Origin: JAJDYQ01 sp942491945 | Lineage (GTDB): Bacteria; Pseudomonadota; Gammaproteobacteria; JAJDYQ01 | Assembly (NCBI GenBank): GCA_942491945.1 | Contig: CALODD010000116.1 | Coordinates: forward strand, 1 to 64,000 | Direction of reading: 5' to 3' | DNA: 64,000 bases | Shown: in pieces, positions 18,491 to 27,538 of the stretch | Layout of the letters: each line of letters begins with the position of its first letter | How positions within the stretch are numbered: the stretch's first letter is position 1 | Position numbers and translations under genes: made by a program | Notes under the pieces: generated by a model | Database searches by the model: none | What the model was told of the DNA's origin: nothing | What the model saw: the letters and a program-made list of their open reading frames with translations, nothing else

Positions 18491-19262
18491 AGAGATCTTT
18501 ACTGGCAGCGGCAACCGCTGAGCGCGGTTCAAGCACTGCGTGGAAATCACGGTCACCCTGTAAGGAAGATGAATAACCGCCAGCTTCATCGAGGATCAGC
18601 CAGCCAGCGGCATAGTCCCACAGTTTTTGCTTTCCATGCAGGTAAACCTGTCCGCGCCCGGCAGCAAGCCAGCACCAGTCGAGTGCAACGGAGCCAAAAC
18701 TTCGTTGAGAAGAGTAGGGCGCCTTTATTGCGAGACGTGTGGCAAGGTCACCGGAAAGCCGTTTGAAATCGATAATTGCAGAACACTGCTTGAGGGCTGT
18801 ATGTGCAGTGAGAGTTGCATCAAGCGGTTTATCGTTGAGGTTTGCGCCCTTGCCTTTTTCAGCAATAAAACACTCATCTCGTATCGGGTCGTAGATAATG
18901 CCGAGCGTCGGCTGGCCATTTTCAATCAATGCCAGCGAGGTGCTGAAAAAAGGGATGCCAGAGGCAAAATTGCTTGTGCCATCAAGCGGATCGAGGCACC
19001 AGAACGTGGTTGTTCCATCACCAATGACGGCATTCTGATGCTGTTCAGACATCTCCTCGCCAAGCAGCGGTATCTCCGGGTGCAATTCGTATAATGCCTG
19101 CTGCAATCGGTTTTGTACGTTCAGGTCTGCCTCGGTAACAAGGCTGCCATCCTGTTTGTAGGAAAAAGCGCTATGCTGAAATCGTGGCAGCAGTTCTTCC
19201 CTGCATGCATCGATAACAAGCTCCCTTATTAGTGATAGTTCGATTGGAAACACGTTAGTCAT
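18459..19262 (-). CDS. Inositol-monophosphatase-family phosphatase
   Basis: Protein of 267 residues of the IMPase/CysQ/FBPase superfamily of Mg-dependent, lithium-sensitive phosphatases. Metal-binding motifs are GEEM, WCLDPLDGTSNF (DPxDGT) and the C-terminal LWDYAAGWLILDEAGG. The family covers inositol monophosphate, fructose bisphosphate and 3'-phosphoadenosine phosphate substrates; the exact one is not clear. Its neighbours (LPS genes downstream, rimO upstream) do not settle it. Confidence 0.85.
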   Translation of the reverse strand: MTNVFPIELSLIRELVIDACREELLPRFQHSAFSYKQDGSLVTEADLNVQNRLQQALYELHPEIPLLGEEMSEQHQNAVIGDGTTTFWCLDPLDGTSNFASGIPFFSTSLALIENGQPTLGIIYDPIRDECFIAEKGKGANLNDKPLDATLTAHTALKQCSAIIDFKRLSGDLATRLAIKAPYSSQRSFGSVALDWCWLAAGRGQVYLHGKQKLWDYAAGWLILDEAGGYSSSLQGDRDFHAVLEPRSAVAAASKDLYEDWFNWISG

Positions 19263-19331
19263 CGAGATATATCCTGTCAGTAATCATCGCCATCAGTTAC
19301 GGCGTTTAAGATTGCCATTAAGTATCCTTTC

Positions 19332-20654
19332 TCAGGGCTTCTGGATTTCAGCCCACAGGTCGTGTGCGTTGCTTGCAGTAATTTTAGCACGGACGATGTC
19401 CCCTGCTTTGAGGCCATGGTCACCTTCAATAAAAACCATACCGTCAATTTCCGGTGCATCCCCTTTGCTGCGGCCGATAAATCCTTCTTCGTCTTCGCCG
19501 TCGATAATAATGTCTTCAACTCGTCCAACACGGTCAGCTAGCTTCTGTTCGGAAATTTTTTCCTGCACTTCCATGAAGCGCTGCAGGCGTTCCTGCTTGA
19601 TTTCTTCTGTGACGGGATTGGCCAGTGCATTAGCCGTCGCTCCATCTACAGGTGAATAGGCAAAGGCCCCAACACGGTCGAGCTGGGCGACCTCGAGGAA
19701 TTCCAGCAGTTCTTCGAACTGTTGTTCAGTTTCACCGGGGAAGCCGACGATGAAGGTGCTGCGCAGGGTAATATCGGGACAGATGTCGCGCCATTTTTCT
19801 ATACGACGCAGCACATTTTCGGCATTTGCAGGCCGTTTCATGGCCTTCAGGATATCGTAATTCGCGTGCTGCAGGGGTACGTCAAGATAAGGAAGTATCA
19901 CCCCTTCTGCCATTAACGGAATGACATCATCGACATGCGGATACGGATAGACATAATGCAGCCTTACCCATGCACCCAGTTCACCAAGTGCACGAGATAA
20001 TTCTAAAAAACGAGTTTTCAGCGGTTTGCCGCGCCAGAACTCATCGCGATAGCGGGTGTCCAGGCCATAGGCGCTGGTGTCCTGGGAAACCACCAGCAGT
20101 TCACGCACCCCGGCACTGATCAGGCCCTCCGCCTCGTCCATGACGTCAGACACCGGTCGGCTGACCAGGTCGCCGCGCAACGAGGGAATGATGCAAAAGG
20201 TGCAGCGGTGATTACAGCCTTCAGATATCTTCAGGTAGGCGTAATGCCGCGGCGTCAATTTAATGCCGCCGGGTGGGATCAGGCTCAGTTTCGGGTCAGT
20301 ATCCGGTGGCAGGTGCTGGTGGATGGCTGACATGACCTCATCGGCCGCATGCGGCCCGGTGACGGCGAGCAGGTCGGGAAAGGCCTTTTCAACTACGCCC
20401 TGTTTTGCCCCCAGGCATCCCGTCACGATCACCTTGCCGTTCTCATTTAACGCCTCAGCGATCGCCTGCATTGATTCTTCCACGGCATCATCAATGAACG
20501 CACAGGTATTGATAACAACCACATCCGAGCTTTTATAGTCAGGCTGGATGGCATAGCCTTCAGCGCGCAGGCGCGTGATGATCTGTTCAGAATCAACCAG
20601 TGCCTTGGGGCAGCCAAGGCTAATAAAGCCGATTGATGGTATGTGATGGGACAT
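19332..20654 (-). CDS. rimO: Ribosomal protein S12 methylthiotransferase
   Basis: Radical-SAM enzyme of 440 residues that methylthiolates Asp88 of S12. Domains in order: N-terminal MTTase/UPF0004 (FISLGCPKALVDSE, NTCAFID), radical-SAM domain with CNHRCTFCIIPSLRG (CxxxCxxC), and a C-terminal TRAM domain. Both Fe-S clusters are intact and the length matches the family. It starts divergently from endA with a 105 bp gap. Confidence 0.96.
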   Translation of the reverse strand: MSHHIPSIGFISLGCPKALVDSEQIITRLRAEGYAIQPDYKSSDVVVINTCAFIDDAVEESMQAIAEALNENGKVIVTGCLGAKQGVVEKAFPDLLAVTGPHAADEVMSAIHQHLPPDTDPKLSLIPPGGIKLTPRHYAYLKISEGCNHRCTFCIIPSLRGDLVSRPVSDVMDEAEGLISAGVRELLVVSQDTSAYGLDTRYRDEFWRGKPLKTRFLELSRALGELGAWVRLHYVYPYPHVDDVIPLMAEGVILPYLDVPLQHANYDILKAMKRPANAENVLRRIEKWRDICPDITLRSTFIVGFPGETEQQFEELLEFLEVAQLDRVGAFAYSPVDGATANALANPVTEEIKQERLQRFMEVQEKISEQKLADRVGRVEDIIIDGEDEEGFIGRSKGDAPEIDGMVFIEGDHGLKAGDIVRAKITASNAHDLWAEIQKP

Positions 20655-20759
20655 TCGCCTTCCAGTTGTGAGGAGCAGATTGCAGCTGCAGTTTTGATGC
20701 TGGTTATTTTATGTTAAAAGAGGCGAACATGAAATCAGGCAAACCCCATTGAGATTACA

Positions 20760-21500
20760 TTGAAAATATCAACACACCCTTTATTGTTTACTGCCCTGCT
20801 ATTAATACCTGCATTTGCCAGCTGTTCTGATACTACCAGTGATAAAAGTGTCACTAACTCTTCCAGTACTCCGGTTTCTCCCAATCAGAGGGGGCAGCGC
20901 ATCCCTGACTATGAAACTGCGCGAACAGTGTTCTGGAAAGAACTGTATAACGATGGTGGCAGCACACTGTACTGCCAGCAGCAATTCGGCAGTGGTTATA
21001 ACCGCGGGATCAACATCGAACACATCTTCCCGGCCTCATGGATTGCCTATAGCCTACATTGTGGTAAACGTAACCAGTGCCGCATCAACAGCCCACAGTT
21101 CAACATCATCGAAGCGGATTTGCATAACCTCTATCCGTCGCGCACTGATATCAACAAGGCACGCAGCAACTACCAGTTCACGATAATTCGTGGAGAGCAG
21201 CGGTCATTCGGCAACTGCGACTTTGAGTTTGATGAGCGTGCCCGTAGCGCTGAACCCTCACCGGAGGCACGCGGACGTGTTGCCCGCGCTATGCTGTATA
21301 TGAGTGACGAATATGATCTATACCTGAAGCATAAACAGAAGTCGCTGTTACAGGCATGGGACAATAAATATGCGCCAGATCAGGATGAATATAGAAGAAA
21401 TGACCGTATTGAACAGCTGCAGGGTAATCGCAATCCCTATATTGATAACCACAGCAGGCAACTGCAAAACTCGTCATTAACTGGATTAACCACTAGATGA
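20760..21500 (+). CDS. endA: Secreted endonuclease I
   Basis: Non-specific nuclease of the EndA/NucM family, 246 residues, exported to the periplasm or medium. A signal sequence ends near CSD; the FASC at residues 19-22 is a marginal lipobox. The catalytic beta-beta-metal motif is NIEHIFPAS followed by DLHNLYPS, and several Cys residues fit the disulfide-bonded fold. No ATG is available near the N-terminus; TTG at 20760 is the only sensible start. Roles include nutrient recovery from DNA and degradation of incoming DNA. Confidence 0.88.
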   Translation: MKISTHPLLFTALLLIPAFASCSDTTSDKSVTNSSSTPVSPNQRGQRIPDYETARTVFWKELYNDGGSTLYCQQQFGSGYNRGINIEHIFPASWIAYSLHCGKRNQCRINSPQFNIIEADLHNLYPSRTDINKARSNYQFTIIRGEQRSFGNCDFEFDERARSAEPSPEARGRVARAMLYMSDEYDLYLKHKQKSLLQAWDNKYAPDQDEYRRNDRIEQLQGNRNPYIDNHSRQLQNSSLTGLTTR

Positions 21501-21516
21501 AAGTTGTCAAAAAAAT

Positions 21517-21530
21517 CTGATATAGATCAA
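21517..21530 (+). promoter_or_regulatory. FNR/Anr-type box upstream of the cytochrome gene
   Basis: CTGAT-ATAG-ATCAA matches the FNR consensus TTGAT-N4-ATCAA at 9 of 10 specified positions. A TATAAG at 21551-21556 would place the box centre near -40, the class II activator position; TATAAT at 21537 is an alternative -10 too close to the box. This predicts oxygen-dependent control. Confidence 0.55.
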
Positions 21531-21620
21531 GGAAGCTATAATTTTATTTTTATAAGATAAGAATGAGTTGTTAATTAGATAATTAGTTGTGCCGATAATG
21601 AATTCTTAGGAGGATGTCAG

Positions 21621-22259
21621 ATGCCAGATCCCGACAATAAGCCCTCCATTTTTTCCCGCAAGATTTTTTTAGGTACGACCCTGGCAGGCATGTTGATACT
21701 GATGGCGCTTGGCGCCGTCTTCTGGAGCGGCTTCAACAAGGTCATGGATATCACCAGTTCGACGAACTTCTGTATTTCCTGCCATGCAATGAAAAAGAAT
21801 GTTTACCAGGAGTATGTGCACACGGTTCATTACAGCAACAGGACCGGTGTCCAGGCCTCGTGTTCAGATTGTCATGTTCCCGATCCATGGCTGCATAAGA
21901 TGGTGCGCAAGATTAAATCTACCAAAGAAGTGTTAGACACGATGCGGGGAGTCATTAATACACCTGAGAAGTTTGAGCTGCTCCGTATGCAGATGGCCAG
22001 TCGCGTCTGGGAGACGATGAAAGCGACAGATTCCAGGGAGTGCCGGAGTTGCCACAATGTTGATGCTATGGAATTATCAGCACAAAGTGATGGCGCTAAT
22101 GAACGCCACCAGAAGTGTATAACTGGTGACAAGACGTGTATTGATTGCCACAAAGGGATTGCCCATACGTTACCGAAAGAATTTCTTGAGCAGGAGCACG
22201 AGCGTTTCGTCGAACAGGAAGTCCCCTGCGAAGACTGTCACGTTAACCTTGATATATAG
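21621..22259 (+). CDS. NapC/NirT-type membrane-anchored multihaem cytochrome c
   Basis: Protein of 212 residues with one N-terminal membrane anchor (residues 15-36) and a periplasmic haem domain. NapC/NirT proteins carry electrons from quinol to periplasmic reductases. Five CxxCH motifs are present at residues 51, 81, 141, 173 and 203; the usual NapC/NrfH number is four. The fifth lies only a few residues from the C-terminus (VPCEDCHVNLDI). An AGGAGG ribosome-binding site precedes the ATG and an FNR-like box lies upstream. No terminal reductase gene is adjacent, so the partner is unknown. Confidence 0.88.
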   Translation: MPDPDNKPSIFSRKIFLGTTLAGMLILMALGAVFWSGFNKVMDITSSTNFCISCHAMKKNVYQEYVHTVHYSNRTGVQASCSDCHVPDPWLHKMVRKIKSTKEVLDTMRGVINTPEKFELLRMQMASRVWETMKATDSRECRSCHNVDAMELSAQSDGANERHQKCITGDKTCIDCHKGIAHTLPKEFLEQEHERFVEQEVPCEDCHVNLDI

Positions 22260-22272
22260 GAATCTCTAATTT

Positions 22273-22393
22273 GTCCGTCATTGCGAGGAACGAAGTGACG
22301 CGGCAATCTCCAGTCCATTGATTAAATTGAATGTGAATGCCCTGCCACGATCTCGTTTACATTGGAAAGAGACGAAGTGAGCAATGACGGGTT
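22273..22393. repeat. Inverted-repeat intergenic element
   Basis: CGTCATTGCGAGGAACGAAG at the left is matched in inverted orientation by GACGAAGTGAGCAATGACGG at the right, separated by about 80 bp, immediately after the cytochrome gene. The CGTCATTGCGAGG core recurs as a dispersed repeat in many bacterial genomes. It could fold in RNA as a long hairpin; no ORF lies inside. Confidence 0.65.
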
Positions 22394-22415
22394 TCGTTGT
22401 ATTCAATGATCATTC

Positions 22416-22817
22416 TTACCGGTTGCAGAACGGGCGCTTATCAGGATTCTCAACGTTGCTTACAATACTGTTTACCAGGTCATTCAGTTCCTGGGTTGTT
22501 ATAACACCGAGAATTCGATTCAACACTTTCGGATCGACAGACGCGTAAACAGTCTCTCCACACTGCAGTGAAATGGTAATTGCCGCTACATCCTTTTCAG
22601 CGGTGTCACCGTCTTCTATCAGAAGTTCTTCCGCATTATCCATTAATTCATCATAACGAGTTTCTATGTCGACTTCGGTTTTTTCATCCAGGTCTTCCGG
22701 CACGGCAACAACCATCCCCATCGAATCGTCCTGTTCAGTATAGGGAACTTCATGCTGCACCAGGTACTGGATGAATTGCTGCCGGGGTTTATCATGAAAA
22801 AATATGTATTCGAGCAT
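22416..22817 (-). CDS. Conserved hypothetical protein
   Basis: Acidic soluble protein of 133 residues beginning MLEYIFFHDKPRQQFIQYL, with a segment that looks like a small alpha-beta fold and a conserved-looking tail ending in CNR. I recognise no named domain. Single-gene unit between the cytochrome and the Nudix gene; function unknown. Confidence 0.55.
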   Translation of the reverse strand: MLEYIFFHDKPRQQFIQYLVQHEVPYTEQDDSMGMVVAVPEDLDEKTEVDIETRYDELMDNAEELLIEDGDTAEKDVAAITISLQCGETVYASVDPKVLNRILGVITTQELNDLVNSIVSNVENPDKRPFCNR

Positions 22818-23049
22818 AGTGATCTACCTGGCTGATTTGTGGAAGAAAGGATTTGATGTTTTTGCAGTTACGCAAGCCTGGACTTTGCAGGAAAAATATC
22901 AGATACAAGAGAAAGTGTAATAATAAATTCTTTTTTATTTTGTAAAACCAATAAAGCATCAGCCATACTAAATCATCGAAATGTATTTCGGTGTAAGATG
23001 AAGGTCCAATCCATTGATATGCACGGTATAAGCCTTTACTCTTGCAATT

Positions 23050-23646
23050 ATGTACTGGTCGATAATAAAAGAGAAGATACTTTATAGAGGCTTCTTCAAA
23101 CTCTCCCGAGTTGAACTGAAGCACGAGCTTTTCGCAGGCGGTGAAGGTGGGCCAATTATCCGCGAACTGCTCGATCGTGGGCATGCGGCAGCTGTGTTGC
23201 CCTATGATCCAGTGCGCGATGAGGTGGTGCTAATCGAACAGTTTCGTATTGGCGCTATTGGTGGCCCGACGGGTCCGTGGCTGACCGAGGTGATTGCCGG
23301 CGTCTATGAGGACGGCGAATCTGCCGAGGAAGTGATCACACGCGAAGCTGTAGAGGAAGCTGGTTGCATAATTACTGATCTCACACTGATCCACAAATTC
23401 TATTCAACGCCTGGCGGCAGCAGCGAAATGATCGATGTCTACCTGGCTCGCACAGACACCACCGGACTGGGCGGCATACACGGCGTTGAGGAGGAAGGTG
23501 AGGATATCCGGGTCCAGGTGGTGAGTAGCGAGACCGCCTTTGCATGGCTGGACAACGGCCGCATCGATTCATCTATGCCGATTATTGCGCTGCAGTGGTT
23601 CAGGCTCAACCGTGACGAAATTCGCAGGCGATGGCTTGAAAAATAA
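23050..23646 (+). CDS. nudF: ADP-ribose pyrophosphatase (Nudix)
   Basis: Nudix hydrolase of 198 residues cleaving ADP-ribose to AMP and ribose 5-phosphate. The Nudix box G-x5-E-x7-REAVEEAG is intact (GVYEDGESAEEVITREAVEEAG, split here by the Ile/Thr), preceded by AAVLPYDPVRDEVVLIEQFR and followed by YSTPGGSSEMIDVYLA, all typical of NudF. ATG at 23050 gives the usual N-terminus. The last clearly core-type gene before the cassette region. Confidence 0.9.
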   Translation: MYWSIIKEKILYRGFFKLSRVELKHELFAGGEGGPIIRELLDRGHAAAVLPYDPVRDEVVLIEQFRIGAIGGPTGPWLTEVIAGVYEDGESAEEVITREAVEEAGCIITDLTLIHKFYSTPGGSSEMIDVYLARTDTTGLGGIHGVEEEGEDIRVQVVSSETAFAWLDNGRIDSSMPIIALQWFRLNRDEIRRRWLEK

Positions 23647-23696
23647 TCATCATTTTTGCATAGACGTTAAAACGTTAAAGCCATGCACATATATCA

Positions 23697-26393
23697 ATGA
23701 ATACTATTCGTAACTGGCATAATAAAACCGCGGAAGAAACATTGTCCGCACTAAAGACCACCCCTTCGGGTTTGAACGAATCCGATGTTAAACAACGACT
23801 AGCCGATGTCGGTTTCAACAAGCTGCCAGAACCAAAGCGCAAGAATGTTTTTCTGCGCTTCCTGTCTCACTTCCATAATATCCTGATATACGTGCTTTTA
23901 GGCGCATCTGTTATTACGGCGTCGCTGGGACATATAGTTGATACGTTCGTCATCATTGCCGTAGTTATTATCAATGCGATTATCGGATTCTTGCAGGAGG
24001 GTAAGGCTGAAAAGGCCATGGATGCGATACGGCATATGCTCGCATTGCGTGCCGCAGTCATTCGTGATGGCAAGCGTCAAACCATAATGGGTGAACAACT
24101 GGTACCCGGGGATATAGTGTTACTGGAAGCGGGTGACAAGGTGCCAGCAGATTTGCGCTTGTTGGAAAGCCATGGGTTACAGATCCAGGAATCGATTCTT
24201 ACCGGTGAGTCTGTAGCGGTAGAAAAGCAAACGGCATCTGTTGACGATCAGGCCGCGCTCGGCGACCGTGTTTGCATGGGCTTCAGTGGGACGACGGTTA
24301 CCTACGGTCAAGGTATGGGTGTGGTGGTTGCCACGGGGGCCAACACGGAAATCGGGCGTATCAGCGGTTTGCTCTCCGAGGTTCAAACGCTTAATACACC
24401 ACTAGTAGCACAAATGGCGGTTTTCGCCCGCTGGCTTACCCTGTTTATCATCGCCATTGCCATGATGATTTTGGTATTTGGCCACTTTGTGTCACATCTA
24501 ACCTTCAGCGAACTGTTCATTGCGGTGGTGGGCCTTTCAGTGGCCGCGATACCAGAAGGTTTGCCTGCCGTGTTAACCATCACCCTGGCAGTAGGTGTGC
24601 AGGCCATGGCGCAGCGCAACGCTATCGTCCGGCGGCTCCCTGCCATCGAGACTTTGGGCTCGGTCTCGGTGATCTGTTCCGATAAAACCGGTACGCTTAC
24701 TCGCAACGAGATGAACGTAACGTCCATTGTTACAAGTGAAGACCGTTTTGACATAACCGGTGTTGGTTATGAACCAGTTGGAGATGTCAAATGCAATCAA
24801 CAAGCAGTCGAGGTGGAGGCTCATCCAACACTACAATATCTGGGACTCGCGGCCGCGCTTTGCAATGATTCCGAGCTGGTGAAACAGGAAAACAGCTGGG
24901 TTGGGCAAGGCGACCCAATGGAGGCCGCTTTGCTTGCGTTTTCAGGTAAGGTTCGCGTGGACGACGGTGAGGCACGTGAACAATGGTCACGCACCGATGT
25001 GATACCTTTCGACTCCAAGCATAAATACATGGCAACGCTGAACCATGACCATGAAAACCACGCCTTTATCTTCATTAAGGGCGCACCAGAAATCATCCTT
25101 TCCATGTGTAGCAGTCAACGTGTTGCTAATAATGAAACTAGAATACTGGATATTGACTACTGGCAGGAAAAGGCAGAGACAATCGCAAGGGAGGGACAGC
25201 GTGTCCTGGGCTTCGCGCTTAAAACGGTGAATCCAGAGCATCCCGTGCTCGAACACTCTAATGTACAGGATTCACTTGTCTTCCTGGGGTTGGTAGGTCT
25301 TATTGATCCTCCGCGATCTGAGGCCATACAAGCTATCGCCGAGTGCCACCGTGCAGGTATTGATGTGAAAATGATAACTGGTGATCATGCAGGGACTGCA
25401 GCAGCTATCGGCAAACAGCTTGGTTTGTGGCATGGGGACAAGGTATTAACGGGGGCAGAGCTGGATAAACTGGACGATGCGGCACTCGAATCAATAATAA
25501 ACGACACAGGTATATTTGCTCGCACCAGTCCTGAACATAAATTACGTCTAGTGATGGCACTTCAGGCAAACAGCATGACTGTTGCCATGACGGGAGACGG
25601 CGTTAATGATGCCCCGGCATTGAAACGTGCCAGTGTCGGTATTGCCATGGGTAAAAACGGCAGCGAAGCGGCAAAGGAGGCCTCCGAAATTGTATTGGCC
25701 GACGACAATTTTGCCACCATCGTAGCCGCCGTTAAAGAAGGAAGGACGGTATACGACAATATAAAAAAAGTCATCAGCTGGACATTGCCTACCAATGCCG
25801 GCGAGTCCATGACGATCATACTTGCCTTATTGCTCGGATTGAGTCTGCCCATTACACCTATTCAGATTCTTTGGATAAATATGATTACTGCCGTAACTCT
25901 CGGCATTGCGCTGGCCTTCGAGCCTGCGGAAGAAGGTACCATGCGCCGCCCACCACGCCATCGCAATCAGGGACTACTCGGTGGTGGACTGCTATGGCAT
26001 ATCGTGTTCGTCGCAAGTCTGTTTCTGGCTTGCGTATTTGGAGCTTATGAGTATGCGATCATGCAAGGCTATTCAGAAAACCTGGCTCGTACGATTGCCA
26101 TGAATACGCTGGTCGCACTGGAAATATTCCATCTTTTATTCATCCGCAACATGAATACAAAGTCATTAAGCTGGAAAGCCATACGTGGTACCCGTATTTT
26201 ATGGATATTAATCGTCACTGTGACTATCGGACAGGCCGCAATCACCTATGTACCCTGGCTTCAAAGCGTGTTCGAAACTGAAGCAGTAAGTTTGTTTGAC
26301 GTTATATTGATCGTCTTTTTAGGCATACTTTTGTTTATGATCATTGAGTTCGAAAAACAATTGCGACTTCGCATACTGAAAAAACCGTTTTAA
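23697..26393 (+). CDS. P2-type cation-transporting ATPase
   Basis: Protein of 898 residues resembling Ca2+ pumps of the PacL/SERCA group and related monovalent-cation P2 ATPases. In order: cation-ATPase N-terminal domain, membrane helices M1-M2, actuator domain with LTGES, M3-M4 with AIPEGLPAV, phosphorylation motif DKTGT (Asp329), nucleotide-binding domain, TGDGVNDAP hinge, and six C-terminal helices with the NMITAVTLGIALAFEP segment. The ion cannot be assigned with certainty; Ca2+ or Mn2+ is likeliest. The stop codon lies inside the left end of the first attC-like palindrome, so this may be an unusually large cassette at the array edge, although no attC or attI core is recognisable on its 5' side. 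Confidence 0.9.
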   Translation: MNTIRNWHNKTAEETLSALKTTPSGLNESDVKQRLADVGFNKLPEPKRKNVFLRFLSHFHNILIYVLLGASVITASLGHIVDTFVIIAVVIINAIIGFLQEGKAEKAMDAIRHMLALRAAVIRDGKRQTIMGEQLVPGDIVLLEAGDKVPADLRLLESHGLQIQESILTGESVAVEKQTASVDDQAALGDRVCMGFSGTTVTYGQGMGVVVATGANTEIGRISGLLSEVQTLNTPLVAQMAVFARWLTLFIIAIAMMILVFGHFVSHLTFSELFIAVVGLSVAAIPEGLPAVLTITLAVGVQAMAQRNAIVRRLPAIETLGSVSVICSDKTGTLTRNEMNVTSIVTSEDRFDITGVGYEPVGDVKCNQQAVEVEAHPTLQYLGLAAALCNDSELVKQENSWVGQGDPMEAALLAFSGKVRVDDGEAREQWSRTDVIPFDSKHKYMATLNHDHENHAFIFIKGAPEIILSMCSSQRVANNETRILDIDYWQEKAETIAREGQRVLGFALKTVNPEHPVLEHSNVQDSLVFLGLVGLIDPPRSEAIQAIAECHRAGIDVKMITGDHAGTAAAIGKQLGLWHGDKVLTGAELDKLDDAALESIINDTGIFARTSPEHKLRLVMALQANSMTVAMTGDGVNDAPALKRASVGIAMGKNGSEAAKEASEIVLADDNFATIVAAVKEGRTVYDNIKKVISWTLPTNAGESMTIILALLLGLSLPITPIQILWINMITAVTLGIALAFEPAEEGTMRRPPRHRNQGLLGGGLLWHIVFVASLFLACVFGAYEYAIMQGYSENLARTIAMNTLVALEIFHLLFIRNMNTKSLSWKAIRGTRILWILIVTVTIGQAAITYVPWLQSVFETEAVSLFDVILIVFLGILLFMIIEFEKQLRLRILKKPF

Positions 26394-26459
26394 CAAGACG
26401 CTGCACCGGACGGCAATTCCGCTACGCTCCATTGTCGCCGGTGAGTTTATGCGTTATGT
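26388..26459 (+). other. attC-like site 1
   Basis: Begins TTTTAAC and ends GTTATGT. The arms CACCGGACGGCAAT and CATTGTCGCCGGTG pair with a bulge, giving an attC-like hairpin immediately after the ATPase stop. Confidence 0.65.
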
Positions 26460-26498
26460 TCCCAACCCGATGAGTGTAATCTATTTATAGGGTAGATC

Positions 26499-27035
26499 AT
26501 GAATCACAAGATTCTCGATAAAAACAGCCAAGAAGAAGTGACAAGTCTTTTTACCTCTGTTTTCACCGCATCTGAAGGCGAGAAAGAAGGAAGGCTAATT
26601 GGTCATCTTGCCTCAGAACTATCTTCAGGAATCGACGATGAAGAAATAATATGTTTCGGAGCATATGAAGAAGAATCAATCATTGGAGCGATTTTCTTTA
26701 CTCGTCTTCGATTCAACCAAGCCCTTCAGGCTTACATGCTTGCTCCTGTTGCAGTTAGTACAAAACATCAGGGTAAAGGCGTAGGACAGGCACTTATTAA
26801 GTACGGTCTTAATGAACTAAAAAAACGATCTGTCGCTGTTGTTATTACATATGGAGATCCATCTTTCTACTCCAAGGTGGGGTTTCAAGCTCTGTCAGAA
26901 AATATCATCCAGGCTCCACTGAAACTTTCTCTGCCAGAAGGTTGGCTGGGCCAGTCACTAACGGAACAGCCAATTCCTACTATCAATGAACGACCTAGAT
27001 GCGTTAAGGAATTCAATGATCCTGTTTACTGGTAA
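26499..27035 (+). CDS. GNAT-family N-acetyltransferase
   Basis: Acetyl-CoA-dependent acetyltransferase of 178 residues, similar to the putative YhbS-like group. Motif A is VAVSTKHQGKGVGQALIKYGL (Q/RxxGxG/A), followed by YGDPSFYSKVGFQAL. Substrate unknown. GNAT enzymes are among the commonest products of integron gene cassettes. It lies between two attC-like sites in the direction expected of a cassette gene. Confidence 0.85.
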   Translation: MNHKILDKNSQEEVTSLFTSVFTASEGEKEGRLIGHLASELSSGIDDEEIICFGAYEEESIIGAIFFTRLRFNQALQAYMLAPVAVSTKHQGKGVGQALIKYGLNELKKRSVAVVITYGDPSFYSKVGFQALSENIIQAPLKLSLPEGWLGQSLTEQPIPTINERPRCVKEFNDPVYW

Positions 27036-27043
27036 TTACAAGA

Positions 27044-27141
27044 ACATAACACATATGAGCCCCCAACCCGTCAATAGGCAATAAGACACTTTTTCATCTT
27101 GCGAAGCGAGATAAAAGATAAAACGATTAACAAAGTTAGCT
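27044..27141 (+). other. attC-like site 2 (weak)
   Basis: ACATAAC at the left and GTTAGCT at the right flank a hairpin centred on TCTTGCGAAGCGAGAT. The spacing (98 bp) and left arm pairing are poor, and the nearby IS element may have disturbed it. Confidence 0.35.
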
Positions 27142-27538
27142 ACTTCGTCTGTCATGGTCGCCATTAAGTCAGTCGCTTACAGCAAACACATATAGAGGAT
27201 CACTTATTGCGGTCTCACCGCTGCCGGATATTTTCTCATTCCATTGAGCTAAACCGGGTCACTAGACATTCATCGGTATAACCCTGGGCTGGCATGATTC
27301 AAGGTGGCGGGCTGGCGCATAATTCTTGTCTCCAGTTAGTTGCCGGCTCAGCCAGGGTGTAAATGACTTTGTTAATCGCATGAATGCACGCCCATGGGGT
27401 GTCTAATCAAAGCGAGGAGCTCCGGTTCTGTGATGGATAAACCGATGTCATGGCTAACAGCGAAGCAATAAAGTCATCGAGTTGCAAACCCATTCAACCA
27501 TTGGTCTAGTTAGGCGACCAGCTCACCCCCTGGCGTGA
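27142..27538 (-). ncRNA. Structured non-coding flank downstream of the IS110-family transposase
   Basis: About 400 bp with no credible ORF lies beyond the transposase stop. It holds an interrupted stem: CCCTGG (27282) pairs with CCAGGG (27352), and GCTGGCA with TGCCGGC inside it. IS110/IS1111 elements carry a guide (bridge or seeker) RNA in a non-coding end, so this is a candidate location; transcript and borders are inferred only. Confidence 0.3.

Noticed and set aside
19277..19531. 84-codon minus-strand frame starting MLDELKTLL at the rimO 3' end
   Set aside because: Mostly overlaps rimO in another frame and shows no coding character of its own.
22792..23184. 130-codon minus-strand frame upstream of the Nudix gene
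   Set aside because: Overlaps the start of nudF and the 5' end of another gene on the same strand; composition is low-complexity Leu/Phe/Tyr with no RBS or family.
23665..23696. ACGTTAAAACGTTAAAGCC before the P-type ATPase as attI or attC core
   Set aside because: The final position does not fit GTTRRRY and there is no palindrome around it; it may just be a direct repeat of ACGTTAAA.
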